This document shows positions 25,673 to 33,886 of a DNA stretch of 64,000 nucleotides, one piece after another. The notes beneath the pieces were generated by a model. It did no database searches and was not told where the DNA came from. It saw nothing but the letters and a program-made list of their open reading frames with translations. Where the stretch lies: positions 17,783 through 81,782 of the forward strand of contig JAFWEW010000040.1 of assembly GCA_017512725.1 (NCBI GenBank), in the 5' to 3' direction. The stretch comes from Solobacterium sp. (lineage in GTDB: Bacteria > Bacillota_I > Bacilli_A > Erysipelotrichales > Erysipelotrichaceae). The position numbers and the translations under genes are program-made. Within the stretch, counting starts at the first letter, position 1. The number at the start of each line of letters is the position of its first letter.

Positions 25673-26116
25673 TTGTACAGACAATCGCATCTGTGGCTTT
25701 TCCATAATTGGGATTGATCACTGCTTTTTTCACGAATCATGTATCTCATTCAGCGATTGTATCTCTCTTCCAAAAGCTGCTGGTCCGGTTAACAAACATA
25801 GTTAAAAATTGATAAAGTGAAGAAGAGACTTGTGATGAAAGACTGACCATCGGAAGACCAGGGATTCCCTGATGCCGCTTGTCGACGTCCTGCAGTTCAA
25901 ACGGACAGATGACACAACAAAGGGATAGCCTTGCGATGCGGATGTCATTCTGTTTCTGTCATCCGACTGCCAGAACATTTATAGAAGGATATGTTTCCTA
26001 TATCACAGACTGATGCTAAGACGCCTTACATGGCTGTACTTGCGGGAAACATAATCTGTCATTCCAGCATGATCGCGCAGATTTAACTATCCGTAAAACG
26101 AAATGGAATAAGACAT
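25673..26116 (+). ncRNA. Gene-free stretch before the TIR cassette: possible structured leader or small RNA
   Basis: About 440 bases without a credible coding frame. It holds CAGGG/CCCTG near 25860-25872, CGGATG/CATCCG near 25940-25966, and a 9-bp perfect inverted repeat TATGTTTCC (25990-25998) with GGAAACATA (26045-26053) around 46 bases. A loose promoter-like TTAACA is near 25792. No known RNA class was recognised. It may be the 5' leader of the downstream operon or an independent RNA. Confidence 0.35.
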
Positions 26117-26566
26117 ATGCCAACTGATAATAATGAACAACTTGTGAACAGAATCGGCAGAATTTGGACAGATTTTTTCAGGGAAGATGAGAAAAAAAGA
26201 AGACAATTAACAGACCATTCCTTTGAATTCATCATCGATGATATCAGTTCTGGCTGGGAGTACGTCCGTATCGTTCTGGATGAAGAGACTGAACGAAAGT
26301 ACCGGGTCAGCTATATCGGTCCGACGGTAAAGAGTTTTGTAAGGACGGTGATGACGGCAGGTCCGATTCAGCTTACCGAATTTGTATGGCTTGATGAGCC
26401 GAGTTATATCAAATATCCCTGGCTTTTTTCGCGTCAAAACGACGCAATCCATATCGAAGCACCGGATATTGAAGAAGGTTTCTTTCTGTATTACGAGTAT
26501 TTTAAGGCTCAGGTCAGAAAAGGATTCGAATATATGTACAAATGGGAAGTCGTCGGCATTGACTGA
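26117..26566 (+). CDS. Unknown protein, first gene of the TIR cassette
   Basis: 149 residues, acidic, no signal peptide or membrane segment. Strand-rich pattern with SSGWEYVRIVLDEETERKYRVSY-like segments in the middle and an aromatic C-terminus (FEYMYKWEVVGID). No family was recognised. It begins the run of four plus-strand genes ending with two TIR proteins, and its stop is one base before the next start, so it is co-translated with the membrane gene. The Shine-Dalgarno sequence is weak (GGAATAAG). It may act as a sensor or as the antidote of the cassette; neither is shown by the sequence. Confidence 0.7.
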   Translation: MPTDNNEQLVNRIGRIWTDFFREDEKKRRQLTDHSFEFIIDDISSGWEYVRIVLDEETERKYRVSYIGPTVKSFVRTVMTAGPIQLTEFVWLDEPSYIKYPWLFSRQNDAIHIEAPDIEEGFFLYYEYFKAQVRKGFEYMYKWEVVGID

Positions 26567-26567
26567 T

Positions 26568-26810
26568 ATGGAAGGATGGATGCTTATATATCTGGCCATG
26601 ATTGCCGGCTTCTGTTATATTGCCACCGCAAGTGAACTTGAAGGAAGGTTTGCCTGCGGCATCGCTTTGTTCATAATCGGATTTTTAAGTGTGTGGATGA
26701 TCGGCAGGATCATCGTGAATCCGGAAAACAGAATCTGGGCCATCGTCATCCTGACATGTAATATCGCAGCGATAATATACACTGTGATCCATATGATAAG
26801 AAGCAGATGA
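26568..26810 (+). CDS. Small membrane protein in the TIR cassette
   Basis: 80 residues with three hydrophobic helices (IYLAMIAGFCYIATA; CGIALFIIGFLSVWMIG; IWAIVILTCNIAAIIYTVI) and a basic C-terminus MIRSR. The start at 26568 follows the previous stop by one base; an ATG at 26580, after GGAAGGA, is an alternative. No family was recognised. Small multi-helix membrane proteins often accompany effector domains in anti-phage cassettes, which makes it interesting beside the TIR genes, but that is analogy. Confidence 0.65.
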   Translation: MEGWMLIYLAMIAGFCYIATASELEGRFACGIALFIIGFLSVWMIGRIIVNPENRIWAIVILTCNIAAIIYTVIHMIRSR

Positions 26811-26823
26811 AAAGGAGCGAAAA

Positions 26824-27165
26824 ATGACACAATACATATTCCTTTCTCATTCACAGAATGACATCCAAAAAGTACGGAAGGTAAGGGATTATCTGGAACA
26901 ATATTCCTTTGAGCCGATCCTTTTTAATCTGAAGTGTCTGACGGATTCCGATGAACTGAGCAGTCTGGTCAAAAGAGAGATTCAGGCCAGAAAGTGGTTT
27001 TTGTATCTGCACAGCAAAAATGCCGCAAAATCACCAAGAGTACAGGCTGAAGTTTCATATGCCGGTAATATACAAGACAAACAGATTTTCAAGCTCAATC
27101 TTGATGAAACCTGGTTCCTGCAGAAGATTGCATTGAACCGGATGATTAAGAAGATGAAAGGATGA
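26824..27165 (+). CDS. Single TIR-domain protein
   Basis: 113 residues, almost exactly one TIR domain, from ATG 26824 with AAAAGGAG upstream. YIFLSHSQNDIQKVRKVRDYL is the first strand and helix; SPRVQAEVSYA carries the Glu at the position of the catalytic Glu in NAD-cleaving TIR domains. The domain is closely similar to the first TIR of the next gene (SVFISHSHHDLPKVRKIRNFL). There is no sensor domain in the same chain. Bacterial TIR proteins commonly hydrolyse or cyclise NAD+ when triggered by infection; here this is inferred from the family. Confidence 0.8.
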   Translation: MTQYIFLSHSQNDIQKVRKVRDYLEQYSFEPILFNLKCLTDSDELSSLVKREIQARKWFLYLHSKNAAKSPRVQAEVSYAGNIQDKQIFKLNLDETWFLQKIALNRMIKKMKG

Positions 27166-27182
27166 AACCGTGGTGAACAATA

Positions 27183-27998
27183 ATGAACAACAATGAGTCT
27201 TTCTTTAACAGCGTGGGCGGCGGCTCCGTTTTCATCTCCCATTCCCACCACGATCTTCCAAAAGTCAGAAAGATACGAAATTTCCTGGAGGAAAATGGTT
27301 TTGATCCACTCTGTTTTTTCATGCAGTGTCTCAGTGATGAAGATGAGATCGAAGATCTTCTTAAACGGGAGATCGATGCCAGGGAATGGTTTGCCTTTAT
27401 GGAGAGCGAGAATTCTCTGCAGTCTGCCTGGGTCAGGAAAGAACGAGATTATATTGTCCAGAAAAGCGACAAGAAAGTACTTTTTTACAAGCTGCGAAAT
27501 GAGAGTTCTCCGGAAGATATCGCAAGAAGCATCATGGATCACATGACGGTGTATGTCTGTTATTCCGCAAGGGAAAAAGAATATGGAAGTGCTGTCGCAG
27601 GGTTTCTTAAGAATATGGACTTCTGTGTATACGACCGCTGTGAAGAGGATGAGCCAAAGGATTTTAATTATTATTTCTCACAGGAATATCAGAAAAAAAC
27701 AGAGCAGGCAATCAGAGAAGCTGCTCAGCATGGATGTTTCCTCTTTCTTATGACCAGAAAGTCAATGCAGGCCAAGCTCATGCTCAGTGAACTCAGATAC
27801 GCAATGAATATTGGAGCCAGTATCGCTGTCGCTTTTATAAGAGTAAGCCCATGGGATCTGCCAGACGAACTGATGCTGCTTTTGGCCGATGCTTCCACAG
27901 AAGAAATTGACGAAGATGAACAGACCGGCTTAATACAGATTGCTTCACTCGTCGGCAGAACGCTTCTCAACAAAGATACCGGAAAATCTGACAGCTGA
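27183..27998 (+). CDS. Protein with two tandem TIR domains
   Basis: 271 residues. TIR 1 (about 14-110) has SVFISHSHHDLPKVRK and the canonical SAWVRKERDY with catalytic-type Glu. TIR 2 (about 120-245) starts MTVYVCYSAREKEYGSAV and has AKLMLSELRYAMN at the same position. The C-terminus is acidic. The ATG at 27183 lacks a close Shine-Dalgarno sequence; a GTG at 27170 behind AAAGGA opens only an 8-codon frame (VVNNNEQQ), so translation probably depends on coupling from the previous gene. The two domains differ clearly, suggesting one may be structural. It is the last gene of the cassette. Confidence 0.8.
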   Translation: MNNNESFFNSVGGGSVFISHSHHDLPKVRKIRNFLEENGFDPLCFFMQCLSDEDEIEDLLKREIDAREWFAFMESENSLQSAWVRKERDYIVQKSDKKVLFYKLRNESSPEDIARSIMDHMTVYVCYSAREKEYGSAVAGFLKNMDFCVYDRCEEDEPKDFNYYFSQEYQKKTEQAIREAAQHGCFLFLMTRKSMQAKLMLSELRYAMNIGASIAVAFIRVSPWDLPDELMLLLADASTEEIDEDEQTGLIQIASLVGRTLLNKDTGKSDS

Positions 27999-28071
27999 AA
28001 GAATCCGGATATCGGATACAAAAGAGATGAAGTCGTTGTGTTTTTCTGTTATTCATCATTTTTCACCGTAG

Positions 28072-28134
28072 AAAAAAAAAAGAACATCACAATTCCGGGT
28101 AGATTCATTCCCTCTTCCTTGTGATGTTTTTTAC
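28072..28134. terminator. Bidirectional terminator between the TIR cassette and the M16 peptidase gene
   Basis: ACATCACAA (28084-28092) and TTGTGATGT (28119-28127) form the stem, with long A and T runs outside; works for both converging transcripts. Confidence 0.8.
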
Positions 28135-28161
28135 TCGACAGGATTCCTTTCTGCGCCGCTT

Positions 28162-31044
28162 TCAGATGTTTTTGATGTCCTGAATGCCGCAGCTTTCCAG
28201 GCCTTCCTTCGAACCTACAATACACACGGTGCCTTCCTTCAGACACTGCTTCATGGCCTCTGCGATCCGCTTGAGATCTTCTGAGGTTGCAGACAGGATT
28301 TCCTGACGGATCTGTTTCCGCACTTCATAATTGATCCCGCTGAACCATCTGCCGTCACTGGAACGGATCTTTGCGGCCGGCGACTGCAATGGTTCGGCAG
28401 CTGCGATCGTACCGATGATATAGGAAGTCAGATCGGTCTGTTCTTCTGCAATCCCGTTCAGATAATCTGCCGCTCCCTGATAGACCTTCAGGGAGTTATC
28501 AGGGGTCGGGTCACGATAGCTCCAGCAGGCGATATTGCCGCTCGGACTTGCCGCAAAGCCGGTTCCATACGCACCGCCCTTGACGCGGATCTCGTTCCAG
28601 AGATAACCAAATGTCAGCATCTGCGCTGCTACACGCAGTGCTCCGCAGTAGGCAAAGTCATACTTCTGCATGTTGTTTCCGACCGCTGCGTAGCAGATCT
28701 GTGCCGGTACCTGAATGCCTTCATCCGCTGCATCAAGCAGATGGAAATGTACTTTGCAGCGGCGGGCATCGGTAACCGGAAGAGCCTCGATCAGCCGTTC
28801 TGCTTCCTTCAGATAGTCTTCTCCGCTGATACTGAGAGTCAGTCTGGAAGCGGCAAACAGTTCTTCCACATACATGGCGCAGTTGTTCAGCACTTCTTCA
28901 AAGCGCTCGTCATAATGTTCGGTCAGATCCCGGATATAGGAAGCGGCACGGTAGCCGTTAAAGCTTTCCTTTGCAAGACTCTCTGCACTGCTTCTTGCGC
29001 CGATGCGGAGAACCGAAGCCGCATGACCGCCGTTGATCAGCATCTGCCGGTACTGTTCTCTGGACTGCTGCAGCAATGGCAGGATCGTTTCTTTCTCAAA
29101 TACGGTCTTCTTCAGAATCTCCAGAATCAGATCAACCGCCTTGGATACATTCTGGGCGAGCACGGAACAGGATACCCCGAAGACCGGATAACAGGTTTCC
29201 TTTTCCCGGTTCACCGTATACGCATCGGTAAAGAACGTCAGTACACCAAGGTTCCCCCGGATCTCTTCCTGCAGTTCCTGCAGGGAATGATCTTCCGTAC
29301 GCAGACGGGTCAAGAGATCCGCCAGAAGAGATACTTCCGGAAGATGTTCTCCGGTTACTCCTGCCAGATTGAAATACAGGTTCAGGTAAACAACCCCATT
29401 GTCGCTCTTTGGGTACAGCAGTACCGGTACACCGTGGAGCTCCCGTTCTTCCGGTTCACTCGGTTTCGGGTCGCGTTCCACATCCGTCAGTAACAGCTTC
29501 GGCAGAGTTGCCTTCTGTTCGGGTGTATCTTCTGCCGCCTGCCACTCATCCAGGATCTTGTTCTTCTCAATCAGATCAAGTACTTCTTCTCCCCAGGATG
29601 CCCGTGCTTTTTTCAGCCGTTCGGTTTCGGCTTCCTGCCGCTTTGCGGCAAGACCCTGATCCGGTACGGCCACGATCATGGACAGTGTATCTTCCTCGAG
29701 CAGTCCTTCCTTCAGCAGTTCTTCAAAATAGCCGGTATCTGCCTTCTGCCGCAGTTCTTCATACCGATGACCGGAGGAAAGGAACAGCGCCGGATCGCCG
29801 CCGTAGTTCCAGGACCGGTATGCGGTCGCTGCCAGCATGACTCCGGCCGGTTCTTTCCGTTCCCGATAGAAGAATTCCATCTGGTTCAGGATCGCCTTCA
29901 GTTCATTCTTCCGGAGTCCGTTATCCACCAGCTCCTGAATTGTTTCCCGGATACAGGCACGGATCGCATCTTTCTTTTCCGCATCCGTATTGCGGATCAC
30001 CAGCAGCAGATACGGCTGGTACAGTTCATCCATGACTTCCAGTTCCACATCCTGTCCAAGCTGACGGGAGAGAATGGCTTTCTTAAGCGGTGCTTCGTTG
30101 GAACCGGTCAGTACCGTAGAGAGCACCCGCCATGCCAGCTGTTTTTCCACATCATCGTAGGAACATAACAGTTTCCCGAACGCGATCTCCGTCTTTTCCT
30201 TCGGGTCTTCATCACTGCCGATCTCATACGGTACTTCCGTATTGACCGCAGGACGCACACTCTGGGATGCAATCGGGAACTCCATGTTTTCATTCTCGTA
30301 TTCATCAAAGAAGGAGTTGATCTTCTCCAGTGCCGCATCGATATCCAGATCCCCGTCCAGGAATGTCCGGGAATTGGACGGATGATAGTATTTCGCATGG
30401 GACGCAAGGAACTGCTCATAGCTGAGATCCGTGATCTTCTCCGGATCTCCTCCTGAGACAAACCGGTAACAGTTATCCGGGAACAGGACCCGGCCTGCCT
30501 CAGTCATGATCACTTCATCGACAGACGAAAACGCACCTTTCATCTCATTGAGCACAACACCCTTGTATACCGGTTCTTCTTCCTCGGAGCGGATCTCATA
30601 ATGCCATCCCTCCTGATAGAAGATATTCGGGTTCGTATAGATCGCAGGGTGCAGTACCGCATCCAGGTAGACATCCATCAGGTTCAGATAATCCTGGGGA
30701 TTCCGGCTGGAAACCGGATAGATTGTTTTATCCGGATAGGTCATCGCATTCAGAAATGTCTGCATCGAACTCTTTAAGAGATCCACAAACGGTTCCCTTA
30801 CCGGATACTTTCTGGATCCGTTCAATACGGAATGTTCACAGATGTGAAAGACGCCGCTGTCATCTTCCGGTATCGTCTTGAAGCCAATGCAGAAGGTCTT
30901 GTTTTCATCCTTCCGCTTCAGCCACGCAAGCTCTGCCCCGGTCTTGTCATGCGTCATTTCATACAGGGTTCCATTGCAGTCTGCGATTTCCCGGATCCGG
31001 TTCACCGTAAACCCGTGAAGTCTGTCGTTTTCTTTTAATATCAT
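28162..31044 (-). CDS. M16C family zinc metallopeptidase (presequence-protease-like)
   Basis: 960 residues, the usual length for M16C two-halves enzymes. The inverted zinc motif HxxEH is present as FHICEHSVLNGSRKYPV near residue 70, with the further Glu about 75 residues on (NEMKGAFSSVDE). The C-terminal half includes the non-catalytic M16 domain with RVKGGAYGTGFAASPSG near 860. These peptidases degrade peptides of about 10-70 residues in a closed chamber in the cytoplasm. The gene is monocistronic apart from the small gene behind it, with a terminator at its end. Confidence 0.9.
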   Translation of the reverse strand: MILKENDRLHGFTVNRIREIADCNGTLYEMTHDKTGAELAWLKRKDENKTFCIGFKTIPEDDSGVFHICEHSVLNGSRKYPVREPFVDLLKSSMQTFLNAMTYPDKTIYPVSSRNPQDYLNLMDVYLDAVLHPAIYTNPNIFYQEGWHYEIRSEEEEPVYKGVVLNEMKGAFSSVDEVIMTEAGRVLFPDNCYRFVSGGDPEKITDLSYEQFLASHAKYYHPSNSRTFLDGDLDIDAALEKINSFFDEYENENMEFPIASQSVRPAVNTEVPYEIGSDEDPKEKTEIAFGKLLCSYDDVEKQLAWRVLSTVLTGSNEAPLKKAILSRQLGQDVELEVMDELYQPYLLLVIRNTDAEKKDAIRACIRETIQELVDNGLRKNELKAILNQMEFFYRERKEPAGVMLAATAYRSWNYGGDPALFLSSGHRYEELRQKADTGYFEELLKEGLLEEDTLSMIVAVPDQGLAAKRQEAETERLKKARASWGEEVLDLIEKNKILDEWQAAEDTPEQKATLPKLLLTDVERDPKPSEPEERELHGVPVLLYPKSDNGVVYLNLYFNLAGVTGEHLPEVSLLADLLTRLRTEDHSLQELQEEIRGNLGVLTFFTDAYTVNREKETCYPVFGVSCSVLAQNVSKAVDLILEILKKTVFEKETILPLLQQSREQYRQMLINGGHAASVLRIGARSSAESLAKESFNGYRAASYIRDLTEHYDERFEEVLNNCAMYVEELFAASRLTLSISGEDYLKEAERLIEALPVTDARRCKVHFHLLDAADEGIQVPAQICYAAVGNNMQKYDFAYCGALRVAAQMLTFGYLWNEIRVKGGAYGTGFAASPSGNIACWSYRDPTPDNSLKVYQGAADYLNGIAEEQTDLTSYIIGTIAAAEPLQSPAAKIRSSDGRWFSGINYEVRKQIRQEILSATSEDLKRIAEAMKQCLKEGTVCIVGSKEGLESCGIQDIKNI

Positions 31045-31100
31045 GGTGTTTTTTCTCCGTCGCTAACAGTGTAACACAGGTTACGTGTATCCCCGGAGAA

Positions 31101-31349
31101 TCACAGAAAACGGATCTCAAAACTCTGATGGTCACAGTCTTCTTCCATTACCAGATCCATCTTGATCCGGTCTGCCCCGCATGGTTGCATCGCTGCCCGT
31201 TTCACCTGGATCCCGCAGCTGCGCAGGTACCGTTCCAACAGACCCGGCTCCTGTTCCATCACTTTCGTAAAGGTAGCAGGAGAAACCTCTCCAATGTCAT
31301 GAATCTGATCCAGTATGTAGTTATGAAGCTGCTGTTCGTTTTCGCTCAT
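31101..31349 (-). CDS. Small protein of unknown function
   Basis: 82 residues with a good GGAGGGA site before the ATG at 31349. Mostly helical N-terminus (NEQQLHNYILDQIHDIGEVS) and a more strand-like C-terminus with three Cys. No signal peptide, no family recognised. It lies 56 bases before the M16 gene on the same strand and is divergent from the FAD gene. Confidence 0.65.
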   Translation of the reverse strand: MSENEQQLHNYILDQIHDIGEVSPATFTKVMEQEPGLLERYLRSCGIQVKRAAMQPCGADRIKMDLVMEEDCDHQSFEIRFL

Positions 31350-31450
31350 AGTTCCCTCCGCTTTACTCTTAGTGCTGCTGAAGAAAAATCCCCGGCAAAA
31401 ATCACCGGTTCAGACCGTCCTGCGCTGTGGTATATTGGCATCGACATTGA

Positions 31451-31495
31451 GAGCGGTCCATTGACCGGTATTATGAAAGTACCGGATGACCGCTC
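31451..31495 (+). promoter_or_regulatory. Long hairpin in the leader of the FAD-dependent gene
   Basis: Nested arms GAGCGGTC/GACCGCTC and ACCGGTA/TACCGG around ATTATGAAAG-type loop, ending 21 bases before the start codon. It has only a TGTAATTAG tail, so it is a poor terminator. Operator or translational control are possible. Confidence 0.45.
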
Positions 31496-31516
31496 TGTAA
31501 TTAGAGGAACTGACTG

Positions 31517-33103
31517 ATGATCGAACTGGAGCTGCGGATGCCGATTCAAGAAACGGCAGATCCGATCGAAGCCGCAATCAAAAAATATAAACTGAACCGG
31601 GCCGGAATTCATTCCGCTTCGATTACCCACCGTTCTCTGGATGCACGGGCAAACCGGGAAGCGGTCTATCTTTACCAGATTCGTTTTGAGACTGCACAGG
31701 AAGCAGAACTGATCCGGAAACTGAAAGGCAGGGCACGTCTGGTCACACCCTTCCATTATCAGGTTCCGGAATCGGGTGATGTTCCCCTTTCTTCCCGCCC
31801 GGTCATTGTCGGCTTTGGCCCCTGCGGGATGGCCGCAGGACTGCTGCTGGCAAGAAAAGGCTACCGGCCGCTGATTCTGGAACAGGGACCTTCGATCCAT
31901 GAGCGTAAACAGGCAGTAGAAGAATACTGGAAGACCGGGATCCTCGACAAACGCCGCAATGTGCAGTTTGGTGAAGGCGGAGCCGGAGCGTTTTCCGATG
32001 GAAAGCTGACGACCCGGATCAAGGATCCCCGGGTGGAACTGATACTGCAGGAACTGATCAGGGCAGGCGCAGATCCTTCGATCGCCTGGCTGAATCATCC
32101 GCATATCGGAACTGACGCATTTATTGATATCAATATTACGATCCGCAAAGAGATCGAACGGCTTGGGGGAGAGATTCGTTTTAATACTAAACTGACGGAT
32201 ATCGATACCGACGGTGAACGGATCACAGCTGTCCATACCGATGCGGGAGAAGAAATCCCATGCGAGGCGTTGTTACTGGCACTTGGAAACAGTGCCAGAG
32301 ATACCTTCCGCATGCTGGATGAGAGAAAGGTTCCCCTTTCTTCCAAGCAGTTTGCGGTAGGTCTGCGCTGTGAACATCTGCAGTCGTTTATCAACGCGAG
32401 ACAATACCGTAATATCAACGACTCTTCTTCCCTGCCGCCGGCAGAGTATCACCTTTCTCATACCTCAAGTCGGAAAAAAGGCGTCTACAGTTTCTGTATG
32501 TGCCCGGGCGGATATGTGATCGCTGCCGCAAGTACACCAGGAACTACGGTAACCAACGGCATGTCCTACAGCAGGCGGGACGGCACCAATGCCAATTCCG
32601 CACTTGTCATACAGGTGGATTCTTCCGATTACGGAGACGGCCTGTTTGACGGGATGATCTATCAGGAACATCTGGAAGAACTTGCGTACCGGCTGGGAGA
32701 ACAGAAAGCGCCCTGTGAAACAATTGCGCATTATCTGGATCCTGCTAAGCCGAATGAACCCACTTCCGTTCAGCCGACCTATCCGCTTGGCGTAGTCATG
32801 ACAGATCTTCATCCGCTGTTCCAGGAGCCCATCAATCAGTCTCTGGAAGAAATGTTACGGCATACGGAAACAATCTTCCCGGGATTTACCAAAGAAGGTG
32901 CACTGTTTACCGGCGTGGAAACCAGAACCAGTTCTCCGATCCGGATCCTCCGTGACATGCATACTTATGAAAGCAGTATTTCCGGTATCTTCCCTTCCGG
33001 AGAGGGAGCGGGTTATGCCGGAGGAATCGTCAGTTCCGCAATCGACGGGATCCGCTGTGCGGAAAAGATCATCGAGCGCTGGAAACCATCCGATATAGAC
33101 TGA
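31517..33103 (+). CDS. FAD-dependent dehydrogenase family protein
   Basis: 528 residues. An N-terminal 90-residue domain (IELELRMPIQETADPIEAAI) precedes the FAD dinucleotide motif VIVGFGPCGMAAGLLLARKG near residue 97, then RRNVQFGEGGAGAFSDGKL, a strong signature of this uncharacterised flavoprotein family. The C-terminal FAD-binding segment is FPSGEGAGYAGGIVSSAIDG. The substrate is unknown; it is presumed cytoplasmic. Start has AGAGGA 8 bases upstream. Single gene. Confidence 0.88.
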   Translation: MIELELRMPIQETADPIEAAIKKYKLNRAGIHSASITHRSLDARANREAVYLYQIRFETAQEAELIRKLKGRARLVTPFHYQVPESGDVPLSSRPVIVGFGPCGMAAGLLLARKGYRPLILEQGPSIHERKQAVEEYWKTGILDKRRNVQFGEGGAGAFSDGKLTTRIKDPRVELILQELIRAGADPSIAWLNHPHIGTDAFIDINITIRKEIERLGGEIRFNTKLTDIDTDGERITAVHTDAGEEIPCEALLLALGNSARDTFRMLDERKVPLSSKQFAVGLRCEHLQSFINARQYRNINDSSSLPPAEYHLSHTSSRKKGVYSFCMCPGGYVIAAASTPGTTVTNGMSYSRRDGTNANSALVIQVDSSDYGDGLFDGMIYQEHLEELAYRLGEQKAPCETIAHYLDPAKPNEPTSVQPTYPLGVVMTDLHPLFQEPINQSLEEMLRHTETIFPGFTKEGALFTGVETRTSSPIRILRDMHTYESSISGIFPSGEGAGYAGGIVSSAIDGIRCAEKIIERWKPSDID

Positions 33104-33233
33104 ATATTCTGTTTACAACTCAACAATGATTACTACGAAAAGAACGCATCATGAAAACAGCTCATTCTGATCATTCTCTGAAACTGCGGAAACAGCTTTT
33201 CTGTTATTACTGATGGTCATCATGGCTGTATCC

Positions 33234-33319
33234 TCCGCAAACCCAACACAAAAATGTCATGCATGCATAGATTTTGGAATAAAGAAATACAGAGAACGCT
33301 GCCAATTTGGGTTTGCGGA
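33234..33319. repeat. 13-bp perfect inverted repeat pair in an intergenic region
   Basis: TCCGCAAACCCAA (33234-33246) and TTGGGTTTGCGGA (33307-33319) flank 60 bases that include ATGCATGCAT. The rest of the 33104-33355 gap shows no gene. Arms lack a T-run, so it is not a simple terminator; it may be a tiny transposon-like remnant or a recognition site. Confidence 0.55.
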
Positions 33320-33355
33320 GTCGCTCTCTGCTTTATAATTCGTTTTTTTGTCTTT

Positions 33356-33886
33356 TTACTGTATTGCAATGATTTCCGTTGGACGGACCGCATTGATAAT
33401 GCGCATTACCGCATTGTAGAACAGCATGAAGCAGAAGATGGTTACTACCATATTCGGGGTGTTTTTCAGAACCAGACAGAAAACTGCGCCGATTACGCAG
33501 ACTGCACCGCGTATGCACTGCAGCATCCAGTGCCCCTGCAGTTTCTTCAGATCCATTGCGTTCATGATGTCGACTGCACCGCTGAATGCCAGCATTCCGA
33601 CCATATATAACATGACATATGTGGTTGGGATCCGGCTGAGTGAAAAGATAAACATTGAAAGATCAAGAAACAGGATCCCGCGGTACAGGATCTCTTTTCC
33701 GCCGACCATGTATCTTGCCATCCGGAAGTAATATACCAGCATGCGGATGCTGTGAATCAGCAGCAGAACCGCAAGCCACAGGATTACGATCATATATGCC
33801 TCTTCTCCAATTAAGAGAATCAAAAGCGCAAACATTATCATTAATATCGCAACCAGGAAATTGGAGATTTTCTGCCATCTTGTCAT
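33356..33886 (-). CDS. DUF308/HdeD-like integral membrane protein
   Basis: 176 residues with about six hydrophobic segments in HdeD style (ISNFLVAILMIMFALLILLIG near the N-terminus, LYMVGMLAFSGAVDIMNAMDL in the middle). No catalytic residues known for this group. It overlaps the end of the DUF6765-like gene by 4 bases, with GGAGG before the start, and closes the four-gene cluster. Confidence 0.75.
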   Translation of the reverse strand: MTRWQKISNFLVAILMIMFALLILLIGEEAYMIVILWLAVLLLIHSIRMLVYYFRMARYMVGGKEILYRGILFLDLSMFIFSLSRIPTTYVMLYMVGMLAFSGAVDIMNAMDLKKLQGHWMLQCIRGAVCVIGAVFCLVLKNTPNMVVTIFCFMLFYNAVMRIINAVRPTEIIAIQ

